Assembly (NCBI GenBank): GCA_000384615.1 | Contig: ARQU01000014.1 | Location: 1-51,342 of the forward strand | Length of the DNA stretch: 51,342 nucleotides | Direction of reading: 5' to 3' | Source of the DNA: an alpha proteobacterium SCGC AAA536-G10 | GTDB taxonomy: Bacteria; Pseudomonadota; Alphaproteobacteria; Puniceispirillales; Marisalimonadaceae | Part shown: in pieces, positions 19,803 through 34,187 of the stretch | Layout of the letters: each line of letters starts with the position of its first letter | Numbering within the stretch: the first letter of the stretch is position 1 | Position numbers and translations under genes: made by a program | Notes under the pieces: generated by a model | What the model was told of the DNA's origin: nothing | Seen by the model: the letters and a program-made list of their open reading frames with translations, nothing else | The model's database searches: none

Positions 19803-19847
19803 TTTCAATTGAAACATTTAGTAATTATATGTGATTTGTAATTATAT
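19802..19847 (+). repeat. Inverted and direct repeats upstream of lpxC
   Basis: A perfect 14-bp palindrome GTTTCAATTGAAAC at 19802-19815 starts on the last base of the ftsZ stop codon. It is followed by two exact copies of GTAATTATAT at 19821-19830 and 19838-19847 (17-bp period). The 78-bp ftsZ-lpxC gap is one of the longest in the cluster. These could be operator sites; the palindrome lacks the T-run of an intrinsic terminator. Confidence 0.35.
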
Positions 19848-19880
19848 TTGAATAGTATATTCATATATTAGAGGTATGTT

Positions 19881-20849
19881 ATGAATTACATTAATAATCT
19901 TTTAATTAATGAAAATGTCCATCAATCTACATTGAAAAAAACAATACATTTTTCTGGAATTGGTGTTCATAACGGAAGAGCTGTGTCTATGCGTATAGAG
20001 CCTGCTGACATAAATACAGGTATTGTTTTTATAAGAACTGATATAAAAAATAATAATATTATTAAAGCTGTAATCAAAAATGCCTTTGATACCAGTCTAT
20101 GTACTAAAATAAAAAATAAATATGGTGTTTCTGTTTCAACAATAGAACATCTTATGGCAGCCTTAAGTGCACTAAGTGTTGATAATGCAATAATTAAAAT
20201 CAACAATTCTGAGTTACCTGCTTTAGACGGAAGTTCTCATGAATATGTAAAAAAAATAATCAAAGCAGGAATAAAAGATCAGTATGCAAGTAAAAGTTAC
20301 ATAAAAGTTTTAAGAGAAATAAAAGTTAAATATGGTAATAGATATATATCAATTTCTCCATCGAATAAATTATCAATTGACATAACAATTGATTACCCAG
20401 ATACAATAATTGGTAATTCTCAATTTCATTATTCTCATTCAAAGGATAATTTTATTACCCAATTATCTCAAGCTAGAACTTATGCTTTTTTTGAAGACAT
20501 AGAAAAAATGAGAACTGCAGGTCTTGCTATGGGTGGCAGCCTGAACAATGCATTAGTAGTTGATAAATTTAAGGTATTAAATCCAGATGGTCTTAGATTT
20601 GAAAAAGAGTTTGTTAAACATAAAGCTTTAGATTGTATAGGTGATTTTTATTTACTAGGAATGTCATTAATAGGTAAAATTGATTGTTTTGCTCCTGGTC
20701 ACAAACTTAATCAAATGTTTATTAAAGAAATTCTTAAAGATGAAAAAAATTATATCATTGAAAATGTTGCAGCAAGCAAATATCCAGATAAAATTTTAAA
20801 TGTATTAAGCAAGGATAAAGCTTTAGAAAATCTTACTCACGTTGCCTAA
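19881..20849 (+). CDS. lpxC: UDP-3-O-acyl-GlcNAc deacetylase LpxC
   Basis: Zinc amidase that performs the committed step of lipid A synthesis, so the organism is predicted to make LPS. It has 322 residues. Zinc ligands match the family: H90 in STIEHLMAAL, with the neighbouring catalytic E89, and H247 and D251 in KHKALDCIGDFYLLG. The catalytic histidine is H274 in APGHKLN. The usual N-terminal segment FSGIGVHNGRAVSM is at 24-37. It lies directly after ftsZ, as in many Proteobacteria. Confidence 0.96.
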   Translation: MNYINNLLINENVHQSTLKKTIHFSGIGVHNGRAVSMRIEPADINTGIVFIRTDIKNNNIIKAVIKNAFDTSLCTKIKNKYGVSVSTIEHLMAALSALSVDNAIIKINNSELPALDGSSHEYVKKIIKAGIKDQYASKSYIKVLREIKVKYGNRYISISPSNKLSIDITIDYPDTIIGNSQFHYSHSKDNFITQLSQARTYAFFEDIEKMRTAGLAMGGSLNNALVVDKFKVLNPDGLRFEKEFVKHKALDCIGDFYLLGMSLIGKIDCFAPGHKLNQMFIKEILKDEKNYIIENVAASKYPDKILNVLSKDKALENLTHVA

Positions 20850-20941
20850 ATAAAATTATCAATAATCAATAAGTTTTTTAATATACAAATCCATTTATAA
20901 ATAATAAAAGTAACTTATCTGTTTGTAACTGGAAATAATTG

Positions 20942-21769
20942 ATGATAAGAAGAAAAAAAAATTATCTAATATCAATAAAATTATTTTTTTTAATTTTATT
21001 AACAAGTTGCAGTTCAAATAAAATAGATAATACAACTTTAGTATTAAATGATACTGAGATTTATAAAAGTGGACTTTTATATTTAGAAGATAACGATTAC
21101 AAAAAGGCTATTAGTGAATTCGATAATCTCTATCTAAATCATCCTTTTTCATCATTAGCTAAAAAATCAGAAATAATGACAGCTTATGCACTTTATCAAA
21201 ATAATGAGATAAATAAAACTATTAGTAAACTAGAGAATTTTATCGAAATGAACCCAAAAGATGAATTCTCAGACTATGCCCATTATCTTTTGGCAATGTG
21301 TTATTATATTCAAATCTCAAATCAAGGTAGAGATCCCAGTTTATCAAAAAAAGCTTTAAACTCTTTTAAACTTATATTAACAAAATATCCTAAAAGTGAA
21401 TATGCTAAAGACTCTAAAATAAAAATTTTATATATTCAAAATTCTTTAGCAACTAATGAATTAAATATTGGCAAATTCTATTTGAAAAAAAATGCACCAG
21501 CTAGCTCAATAAAAAGATTTAAATCTATTTTACAAAACTATCAAAATACTTCAGTAATTCCAGAAACGTTATACAGACTTTCAGAAGCATTTTTGATGAT
21601 TGGTCTTAGGGCAGAGGCCGTTAAAAGCCATGCTATATTAAAATACAATTTTCCTAATAACACTTGGACTAATTTAAGCAAAAGTTTATTAGTTAATATC
21701 TCATCATCAAATGAAAAAGAAGGGTTAACCACTTCAATAAAAAATTATTTTTCAACAATTTTTGACTAA
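20942..21769 (+). CDS. bamD: Outer-membrane assembly lipoprotein BamD
   Basis: Lipoprotein component of the BAM complex, which inserts beta-barrel proteins into the outer membrane. With ATG at 20942 it has 275 residues; a TTG one codon upstream is also open, but GGAA at 20931 fits the ATG. A lipoprotein signal ends in the lipobox LLTSC with the acylated cysteine at 23. TPR-like repeats follow, including YKSGLLYLEDNDYKKAISEFDN and YALYQNNEINKTISKLENFI. The phrase YLLAMCYYIQI is characteristic of the family. It sits between lpxC and recN. Confidence 0.92.
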   Translation: MIRRKKNYLISIKLFFLILLTSCSSNKIDNTTLVLNDTEIYKSGLLYLEDNDYKKAISEFDNLYLNHPFSSLAKKSEIMTAYALYQNNEINKTISKLENFIEMNPKDEFSDYAHYLLAMCYYIQISNQGRDPSLSKKALNSFKLILTKYPKSEYAKDSKIKILYIQNSLATNELNIGKFYLKKNAPASSIKRFKSILQNYQNTSVIPETLYRLSEAFLMIGLRAEAVKSHAILKYNFPNNTWTNLSKSLLVNISSSNEKEGLTTSIKNYFSTIFD

Positions 21770-21774
21770 TCAAA

Positions 21775-27264
<5,490 letters not shown>

Positions 27265-27278
27265 GAACAATCCCTTTT

Positions 27279-28268
27279 TTATGGATAACGAGTCATTATA
27301 ATTGACCCCCAACCATTTAAATAAAATATTTTTTTCTCTTTAAATCCATAATTATTATACCAGTTTATAATATATGGAATTTGTTCATTTAAAAGTCCAG
27401 AAAGTATTAAAAAGGCATTAGGCCTTATAATTAAACTAAATAACGGTGCTAATTTTTTTAGAGGACCATATAATATGTTTGCAAAAATCAGGTCATAAAA
27501 CTGTTTTTTTGTGTATTTGTTAGAATGGTATGAATTTGTTAAATAAACCTTGTTTAATAAAATATTATTTAATTTAATATTTTTTTTTGTTAAATTTACA
27601 GCATTTTTATCTATATCAACAAAAGTTATCTTACTTTTTTTAAATATTTTTTTTGAGGATATTCCCAATATACCTGTACCACATCCATAATCTAGAATTT
27701 TATTTGCTTTAGTAAATCTAGATATAAAAGTTAGAGCTTTTAAACAACATTTAGTAGTTTCATGGGATCCAGTTCCAAATGCAATTGAGGCCTCTATTTT
27801 TATAGGGATTTTACTTACTAAACAATTTTTATTATTATGTGATCCGTAGATATAAAAATTATCTATATTAATTATTGGAAAAGATTTTCTGTTGTATTTA
27901 AGCCAATTCTTCTGTACGACCTTACTTACACTAAGTTTGTTCGTATATAATTCTTTTCTTGGATAATCATTAAAATGATATTGTGTAATTTTTAATTCTT
28001 TTGTGAAATAATTTAATTTACGTTTAATGGTGTTAATATCAGGTTTTTTATTTAAAAGGACTTCTAATACCCAAATTTTATTTTGATGAAATTCTCCAAA
28101 TTTATTACTAGTAACATTTTTTAAATAAAAATTTGTACAATTTTTTTTATCTTTTTCTTCATTTATAAATAAACTAGAAGATACATAACCTTCGAAATCC
28201 TCAACATATTGTGAGAATATATTTTTGAAATTATCATGTATTTTAAATCGTACTGACCACAAATCCAT
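27279..28268 (-). CDS. prmA: Ribosomal protein L11 methyltransferase PrmA
   Basis: SAM-dependent methyltransferase predicted to trimethylate ribosomal protein L11. It has 329 residues. The substrate-binding N-terminal domain is diverged, but the catalytic part is clear: FGTGSHETTKCCLKAL, then the SAM motif ILDYGCGTGILGISSKK, VDIDKNAV and the family FANILYGPLKKLAP loop. The final residues give the usual G-W-G-S-I-I-M-T-R-Y. It lies between uvrD and pepP on the same strand and is lysine/asparagine-rich, more so than its neighbours. Confidence 0.9.
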   Translation of the reverse strand: MDLWSVRFKIHDNFKNIFSQYVEDFEGYVSSSLFINEEKDKKNCTNFYLKNVTSNKFGEFHQNKIWVLEVLLNKKPDINTIKRKLNYFTKELKITQYHFNDYPRKELYTNKLSVSKVVQKNWLKYNRKSFPIINIDNFYIYGSHNNKNCLVSKIPIKIEASIAFGTGSHETTKCCLKALTFISRFTKANKILDYGCGTGILGISSKKIFKKSKITFVDIDKNAVNLTKKNIKLNNILLNKVYLTNSYHSNKYTKKQFYDLIFANILYGPLKKLAPLFSLIIRPNAFLILSGLLNEQIPYIINWYNNYGFKEKKIFYLNGWGSIIMTRYP

Positions 28269-28280
28269 TATTAAAATTTA

Positions 28281-30518
28281 TTAATCTATTAATTTAACAA
28301 AACTTGATACAACTTTCTTTTCGCCTGCTTTATCAAAGTTTATATTTAATTTATCACCATCTGACGACATAATACGGCCCATTCCAAATTTTTGATGAAA
28401 AACCCTCTGCCCATTAACAAATTCAATATTAGAATTTAAAATATTATTATTAATTTGAGTTTTCTTATAAACATTAATTCCATTTATTCCATTTTGTTTT
28501 GCCCTTAAAAATCCTGGGCCGTAAGATGCATTTTTTGTAGACAAATCAAAATCAATTTGATTATAGCTTGATGCATCAGCACCAATATTACCTTCTATAT
28601 TTTCATTAAGAATATGTCTTGGTAGTTCACTTATAAATCTTGACGGTATTGATCCTTGCCATAATCCGTGAATTTGTCTATTAGCTGCAAAGGTTATAAA
28701 TAATCTTTGCTTTGCTCTGGTAATGCCTACATAGGCAAGTCGTCTTTCCTCTTCCAATCCTGCTAAGCCTAATTCATCTATAGACCTTTGACTAGGAAAT
28801 AATCCCTCTTCCCATCCAGGCAAAAAAACTACATCAAATTCAAGTCCTTTAGCGGCATGTAAAGTCATTAAGGATACTTCTCCTGCATCAGCAGTATTAT
28901 CACCGTCCATAACAAGTGAAATATGTTCTAAAAAACCTGAAAGATTATCAAAACCACTCATGGCATTTATTAATTCTTTTAAGTTTTCTAGCCTACCTTC
29001 GCCATCAATTGTTTTTTCATTTTGCCAATGTGCGATATATCCAGACTCTTCTAGTACTTTTAATGCTAAATCCGTATGAGCAATCTCTTTGTTTTGATTA
29101 TTCCAATCTAAAAATTGATTTATCAGATTAAGCAAAGTTCTTTTAACATTTGGCCTAAGTTCGTCAGTCATTAACAATTCTTGTGAAGCAGAAAAAAAAG
29201 AAATATTATTTTTTTTTGCATAAGAATGTATCATGCTTGTAGTATTTGTACCTAATCCACGTTTTGGAATATTAATAATTCTTTCCAAGGCTAGATCGTC
29301 ATTAGGCTGTTGAACTACCCTAAGATATGCCAAAGCATCCCTAATCTCCATTCTTTCGTAAAATTTAGCGCCTATAACCTTATAAGGAATCCCAATATCA
29401 ACAAATCTTTCTTCAAAATACCTGGTTTGATGACCAGCTCTAACTAAGACTGCCATCTGATCATGCCTAAAACCTGCAGAATAGAGATTTTCAATTTCTG
29501 AACTAGTCTTTTTCGCCTCCTCCATTCCATCCCATACAGATATTAAATCAATTTTGTCTCCATCTTTTGAAGAAGTTTTAAGATTTTTGCCTAATCTTTC
29601 TTTATTGTTTATAATAATACTATTGGCAGCTTCTAAGATTCTTCCTGTGGATCTATAATTTTCTTCTAATTTTATAACCTTGGCTAAAGGATAATCCTTT
29701 TCAAATCTTAAAATATTTCCAACCTGGGCGCCCCTCCATCCATAAATAGATTGATCATCGTCACCTACACAGCAAATATTTTTAGTTTTATCAGCCAAAA
29801 GTTTTAACCATAAATATTGTATAGTGTTGGTATCTTGATATTCATCAACTAAAAAATATGATAGTTTAGAATGATATTGAGTTAATATATCTGGATGTTT
29901 TGAAAAAATAGTTAAGTTATGAAGAAGCAAGTCTCCAAAATCGGTAGAATTAAGAGTAATCAATCTCATTTGATAAGTTTTATACACATTAATAGCTTTA
30001 CCATTAGCAAAATAATCAATATTTGATTTTTTTAAATCGTCAGGCTTATAACCTTTATCTTTCCATTTTCCAATTAAATTTGACATTGATTTTGGCGTAA
30101 ATTTTTTTATATCAATTTCGTCGTCAAGCATTATTTGTTTTAATAGTCTTACTTGATCATCCGGAGTAATGATGGTGTAATTTGAACCTAAACCTACAAT
30201 TTCAGCGTTTTCTCTTAATATTCTAGCAGCTATTGAATGAAATGTTCCTAACCAAACTGAGTTTGCTGAGGGGCCTATTAACGTTTCTAGTCTAACCCTC
30301 ATTTCTTTTGCAGCTTTATTTGTAAAAGTTACTGCAAGTATATTCCAAGGTTTTGTATTATTGCTATATAAAAGGTTAGCAAGCCTTGCAGTAAGCACTC
30401 TTGTTTTTCCAGTTCCAGCTCCCGACAAAACCAGTAGAGGTCCTTCTAGATTTTTTACTGCTTCTTTTTGAGATGGATTTAAATCATTAAATGCTTTGTG
30501 GTTATAAAAGTTGTTCAT
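28281..30518 (-). CDS. uvrD: ATP-dependent DNA helicase UvrD/PcrA
   Basis: Superfamily 1A 3'-5' DNA helicase acting in nucleotide excision and mismatch repair. It has 745 residues. Walker A GAGTGKTR is at 33-40, with motif Ia NILAVTFTNKAAKEMR, motif II FLVDEYQDTN, motif III GDDDQSIYGWRGA, motif IV ENYRSTGRIL, motif V TLHAAKGLEFDVVF and motif VI ERRLAYVGITRAKQRL all in order. The C-terminal tail ends with a Tudor-like segment beginning RVFHQKFGMGRIM. The 125-bp gap to the divergent mlaA (30519-30643) presumably holds both promoters; no clear pair of hexamers was fixed. Confidence 0.95.
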   Translation of the reverse strand: MNNFYNHKAFNDLNPSQKEAVKNLEGPLLVLSGAGTGKTRVLTARLANLLYSNNTKPWNILAVTFTNKAAKEMRVRLETLIGPSANSVWLGTFHSIAARILRENAEIVGLGSNYTIITPDDQVRLLKQIMLDDEIDIKKFTPKSMSNLIGKWKDKGYKPDDLKKSNIDYFANGKAINVYKTYQMRLITLNSTDFGDLLLHNLTIFSKHPDILTQYHSKLSYFLVDEYQDTNTIQYLWLKLLADKTKNICCVGDDDQSIYGWRGAQVGNILRFEKDYPLAKVIKLEENYRSTGRILEAANSIIINNKERLGKNLKTSSKDGDKIDLISVWDGMEEAKKTSSEIENLYSAGFRHDQMAVLVRAGHQTRYFEERFVDIGIPYKVIGAKFYERMEIRDALAYLRVVQQPNDDLALERIINIPKRGLGTNTTSMIHSYAKKNNISFFSASQELLMTDELRPNVKRTLLNLINQFLDWNNQNKEIAHTDLALKVLEESGYIAHWQNEKTIDGEGRLENLKELINAMSGFDNLSGFLEHISLVMDGDNTADAGEVSLMTLHAAKGLEFDVVFLPGWEEGLFPSQRSIDELGLAGLEEERRLAYVGITRAKQRLFITFAANRQIHGLWQGSIPSRFISELPRHILNENIEGNIGADASSYNQIDFDLSTKNASYGPGFLRAKQNGINGINVYKKTQINNNILNSNIEFVNGQRVFHQKFGMGRIMSSDGDKLNINFDKAGEKKVVSSFVKLID

Positions 30519-30643
30519 AATTTATAAAAAGTTTCTTGGTGATAATTAATTTTATTTCTAACATATAGATGGTTTAACTTGTAGAAAATTAATAAATAAA
30601 TGATAATAAAATTAGTTAATAATTAAGAGCGTAATTACTTAAA

Positions 30644-31381
30644 ATGAAAAAACTTAAATCCAGATTTTCATATTCATTAATATTATTGTTTGTATTAAGT
30701 GGCTGTAGTAACAATTTAAATAATTCTGCTGAAAGTACAGATCCTTTTGAAGGTCTAAATAGAAATATATTTGCTTTTAACAAATCTTTAGACCAGAATA
30801 TACTTTCCCCCGTTAGTACCGCATATGTCAAAACAATTCCACATTCAGTTAGAAATAGTATAAGTAATCATTTAGGGTGGATGAATACACCAAGTACTAT
30901 CGTAAATAGTACCCTGCAGATGGACTTAGAAAATACAATTTTAGCTTCCGCAAAATTTATGATAAATGGGCTATCTCTTGGTTTTTACGACTTTGATAAT
31001 AATGAAACTAAAATCCCTAAAAAGGACTTGGGATCTACACTAGCCAAGCTTAATGTTCCAGAAGGTCCTTTTTTAATGGTCCCTTTTTTAGGACCTAAAA
31101 CTGTTCGGGATTTTACTGGAACGCTCTCGGATAGGCAAAATTTAAGCAGTATTTCATCTAACTCTGTCAATAATTTAAGCCTATTAGAAGTACCAGTGAA
31201 CTTAGTTGATAAAAGAAGTAAACTTGCAAAAAACATTGAAAATATTTATGAATCACCTGACCCCTATACAAAAATGAAATCTTATTATATACAAAATAGA
31301 AGAAAAAATGTGTATGGTGATAAATATTTTGAGATTAAAAACAGTAAGTCGGATCTAGAATTTGAAAAACTTTTACAATAG
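30644..31381 (+). CDS. mlaA: Outer-membrane lipid asymmetry lipoprotein MlaA
   Basis: Outer-membrane lipoprotein of the Mla system that removes misplaced phospholipids from the outer leaflet. It has 245 residues. The signal peptide ends in lipobox VLSGC with the acylated cysteine at 21. Family motifs follow: DPFEGLNRNIFAFNKSLD, NHLGWMNTPSTIVNSTLQ, and the glycine/proline-rich GPFLMVPFLGPKTVRDFTG. It overlaps mlaC by 20 bp, so the two are co-translated. The inner-membrane MlaFEDB transporter genes are not in this window. Confidence 0.94.
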   Translation: MKKLKSRFSYSLILLFVLSGCSNNLNNSAESTDPFEGLNRNIFAFNKSLDQNILSPVSTAYVKTIPHSVRNSISNHLGWMNTPSTIVNSTLQMDLENTILASAKFMINGLSLGFYDFDNNETKIPKKDLGSTLAKLNVPEGPFLMVPFLGPKTVRDFTGTLSDRQNLSSISSNSVNNLSLLEVPVNLVDKRSKLAKNIENIYESPDPYTKMKSYYIQNRRKNVYGDKYFEIKNSKSDLEFEKLLQ

Positions 31382-31997
31382 TTTAAATTTTAAAAAAGTT
31401 TTATGTATTACTTTTTTTTTATTTTTATCTTTTCAATTTTTAACATTTAAAGCTTATTCAGATAATATTAAAAATAGTGAAGTAATTGTTTTAAAGATGA
31501 TTGCCGATGCTAAAAAGCATGCTCAAAAGACTATAAAACTTTCACCAAAAGAAAGATCATTAAAAATTGAAATATTGATAAAGCAATTTATTAATTTAGA
31601 TTTTATGGCCAGAGCGACTACTGGTAGTTTTTGGAAAAAAGCAACTAACACCCAAAAAGAAACATATAAAAATGCTTTACTTAAACAAATTGTTATTACG
31701 ATTGAAGAACATTTAAATACATTAGCCACATTATCCTACAAACCTCTGAAATCTGAAGCAAGAGGTAAAAAGTTAGTGTATGTTAAAGGGATAATAAAAG
31801 ATGATAGTAAAAAAATTCCCGATGTAAATCTTTTATGGAAATTGGCAAAGGATAAAAAAGGAAATTTCCTTGTGCTTGATCTAGAGATTGAGGGTATATC
31901 ATTGATAAGTTCTCATAAAGCTGAAACTATGTCTATACTCCGAAAAAATAAGGGTAATTTTAATGCTTTACTAGATACTTATACAAAAAGTGATTAA
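31362..31997 (+). CDS. mlaC: Periplasmic phospholipid-binding protein MlaC
   Basis: Periplasmic carrier of the Mla system that passes phospholipids from MlaA to the inner-membrane MlaFEDB complex. It has 211 residues with an N-terminal signal (hydrophobic stretch at about 12-31). The mature part carries the MlaC/Ttg2D-like features: FINLDFMARATTGSFWKKATNTQKE, then LVYVKGIIKDDSKKIPDVNLLWKL, and LVLDLEIEGISLI. The start is TTG at 31362 within the mlaA tail; no better start is seen before the signal peptide. Its stop is one base from the stop of convergent ettA. Confidence 0.9.
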   Translation: MKNFYNSLNFKKVLCITFFLFLSFQFLTFKAYSDNIKNSEVIVLKMIADAKKHAQKTIKLSPKERSLKIEILIKQFINLDFMARATTGSFWKKATNTQKETYKNALLKQIVITIEEHLNTLATLSYKPLKSEARGKKLVYVKGIIKDDSKKIPDVNLLWKLAKDKKGNFLVLDLEIEGISLISSHKAETMSILRKNKGNFNALLDTYTKSD

Positions 31998-31998
31998 T

Positions 31999-33678
31999 TT
32001 ATCTAGATATTGGCTTATATTTAATCCTTTTAGGGTTTAATGCGTCTTCACCAAATCTTCTTTTTTTGTCATTTTCATAATCTTGATAATTACCCTCAAA
32101 CCATTCGACATGACTTCCACCCTCAAATGCCAAAATATGCGTAGCTAGTTTATTTAGAAACCATCGATCATGTGAAATTACAACTACACATCCAGAAAAA
32201 TCTAAGATTGCCTCTTCTAAAGATCTCAGAGTATCAACGTCTAAATCATTAGTAGGCTCGTCTAAAAGCAAAACATTTCCAGGAGTTTTTAACATCTTTG
32301 CAAGATGAACCCTATTTCTTTCACCTCCTGATAACTGACTTACAATTTTTTGTTGATCGGATCCTTTAAAATTAAATTGACCTACATATGCTCTACTTTG
32401 AATCGTTTTTTTCCCAATCTGTATCTCGTCTAGTCCGTCACAAATAGACTCCCAAACGTTTTGTTGAGGTTCTAAATTATCTCTGGATTGATCTACGTAA
32501 TTTAAACTTACAGTATCACCGATTGAAATTTCTCCACTATTTGGCTTTTCTTCTTTTGTAATTAATCTAAATAATGTGGTCTTACCTGCTCCATTAGCTC
32601 CTATAACACCTACAATTCCACCTGGAGGTAATTTAAAACTAAGATTATCCATTAACAATTTCTCTTCAAAAAACTTTGATACATTTTTAAAATTTATTAC
32701 TTCATTACCTAGTCTAGGAGCAGGAGGTATAACAAGATTACCTGAATTAATTTCCTTTTGTTGTTCTTTTGCTACTAATTCTTCATAAGAAGATATTCGA
32801 GCCTTTGATTTTGCTTGTCTTGCGCGTGGAGCTGATTGAATCCATTCCAACTCTTCGTTTAATTTCCTTTTTCTTGCTTCTTCTATTTTCCCTTCTAGTT
32901 CTAGTCTTTTTTGTTTCTGTTCTAACCATCCTGAATAATTCCCTTTATAAGGAATACCTTCTCCACGATCTAATTCAAGAATCCATCCAGCTACTTCGTC
33001 TAAAAAATATCTATCATGAGTAATGGTTACAACTGTACCTGGAAAATCATGAAGAAATCTTTGTAACCACGCAACAGACAGAGCATCTAAATGATTTGTT
33101 GGTTCATCTAATAATAAAAAATTAGGGTTTGATAATAATAATTGTGCTAAAGCTACTCTTCTTTTTTCACCGCCTGATAAATTATTAATTCTTGCCTCTC
33201 CAGGTGGCAAGCTAAGTGCATCCATTGCAATCTCAGCTTTTCTGTCTAAATCCCAGGCATCTAAATTGTCAATTTGTTCTTGTAGCTCTCCTTGCCTTAT
33301 AATAGTCTCATTCATTTCTTCATCTGTTAAATCTTCAGAGAATTTTAAAGAAATAGTATTGAAGTCATCAATAAGTTTTTTTGCTTCAGCCATTCCTTCC
33401 ATAACGTTTTCGTATACACTTAAATCACTTTTTAACTCCGGCTCTTGGGCGAGATAACCAACCTTGATACCATCAGCCAATTTTGCTTCACCATTATACT
33501 CTTTATCAACGCCTGCCATAATTTTTAAAAGAGTAGATTTTCCAGCACCATTACCACCTAAAATACCAATTTTTGCTCCTGGTAAAAATGATAAACTAAT
33601 ATCTTTTATCACTTGCTTGCCACCAGGATAAATTTTACTCAACTTATACATTGAAAAAATATATTGTGGATTATTCAT
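31999..33678 (-). CDS. ettA: Energy-dependent translational throttle protein EttA
   Basis: ABC-F ATPase that binds the ribosomal E site and gates entry into elongation by the ATP/ADP ratio. It has 559 residues, the family length. The first ABC domain has GGNGAGKSTLLKIMAG near 40 and LSGGEKRRVALAQLL. The second has GANGAGKTTLFRLI and LSGGERNRVHLAKML. Both have LLLDEPTN Walker B motifs. The N-terminal YIFSMYKLSKIYPGGKQV and the arm insertion distinguish it from Uup at the window start, so two ABC-F paralogues are present. Confidence 0.95.
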   Translation of the reverse strand: MNNPQYIFSMYKLSKIYPGGKQVIKDISLSFLPGAKIGILGGNGAGKSTLLKIMAGVDKEYNGEAKLADGIKVGYLAQEPELKSDLSVYENVMEGMAEAKKLIDDFNTISLKFSEDLTDEEMNETIIRQGELQEQIDNLDAWDLDRKAEIAMDALSLPPGEARINNLSGGEKRRVALAQLLLSNPNFLLLDEPTNHLDALSVAWLQRFLHDFPGTVVTITHDRYFLDEVAGWILELDRGEGIPYKGNYSGWLEQKQKRLELEGKIEEARKRKLNEELEWIQSAPRARQAKSKARISSYEELVAKEQQKEINSGNLVIPPAPRLGNEVINFKNVSKFFEEKLLMDNLSFKLPPGGIVGVIGANGAGKTTLFRLITKEEKPNSGEISIGDTVSLNYVDQSRDNLEPQQNVWESICDGLDEIQIGKKTIQSRAYVGQFNFKGSDQQKIVSQLSGGERNRVHLAKMLKTPGNVLLLDEPTNDLDVDTLRSLEEAILDFSGCVVVISHDRWFLNKLATHILAFEGGSHVEWFEGNYQDYENDKKRRFGEDALNPKRIKYKPISR

Positions 33679-33737
33679 AATTTTACCTCAGTGATTTTCA
33701 AATTAAATTATTAAGTAACATAAAATTATGTTTGAAG

Positions 33738-33760
33738 TTATTTATTTATTTATTTATTTA
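33738..33760. repeat. Tetranucleotide (TTTA)n tract
   Basis: About 5.75 uninterrupted copies of a TTTA/ATTT unit lie in the 134-bp gap between the divergent ettA (start 33678) and the YggT-like gene (start 33813). No other tetranucleotide tract of this length was noticed in the window. Low GC makes chance formation plausible. Confidence 0.7.
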
Positions 33761-33812
33761 AGTGACTTAAATAATAGTTTTTAATTTAACCATTATGTTT
33801 GTATAATAAAAT

Positions 33813-34187
33813 ATGAATATTTCATTTCCTATATGGCTAATTATAATTGACTATATTTTGGCTCTAATAATGGTCATATTAATCTTTAAGTTTCTTTTAA
33901 ATTTATTTATTAATGAAGGAAGTAATTTTGGTTTTTTTAATTTTTTTACAAAAATTACCTCTCCTATCCTCAATATTACATATAAAGTAACTCCAAATTT
34001 TATAGTTCAACCTCTTATACCTTTGTATGTAGCTTGGCTTTTCTTTATGATAAGAATATATTTTTTACCTTTAGTTTTAGGTTACTCTTACATAGGTAAG
34101 TTTGCTTTTGTATTTGAAAAACAAATAATTGAACAAATTAAGTCAATAATTTTGAATATGGCTCTATACTTAAATTATGGGATCTAG
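33813..34187 (+). CDS. Small membrane protein, YggT-like
   Basis: A predicted 124-residue inner-membrane protein. Two hydrophobic segments lie at about 7-32 and 64-93. Between them is K-I-T-S-P-I-L-N-I-T-Y-K-V-T-P-N, which resembles the P-x-L-x-P-I-R-x-x-x-P loop of the YggT family. The match is loose and the usual arginine is absent, so the family call is tentative. Single-copy YggT proteins are about 95-100 residues; this one has a longer C-terminal tail. The ATG at 33813 is the only sensible start, without a strong ribosome site. It overlaps the 3' end of the convergent threonine aldolase gene by 18 bp. Function of the family is poorly known. Confidence 0.6.
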   Translation: MNISFPIWLIIIDYILALIMVILIFKFLLNLFINEGSNFGFFNFFTKITSPILNITYKVTPNFIVQPLIPLYVAWLFFMIRIYFLPLVLGYSYIGKFAFVFEKQIIEQIKSIILNMALYLNYGI

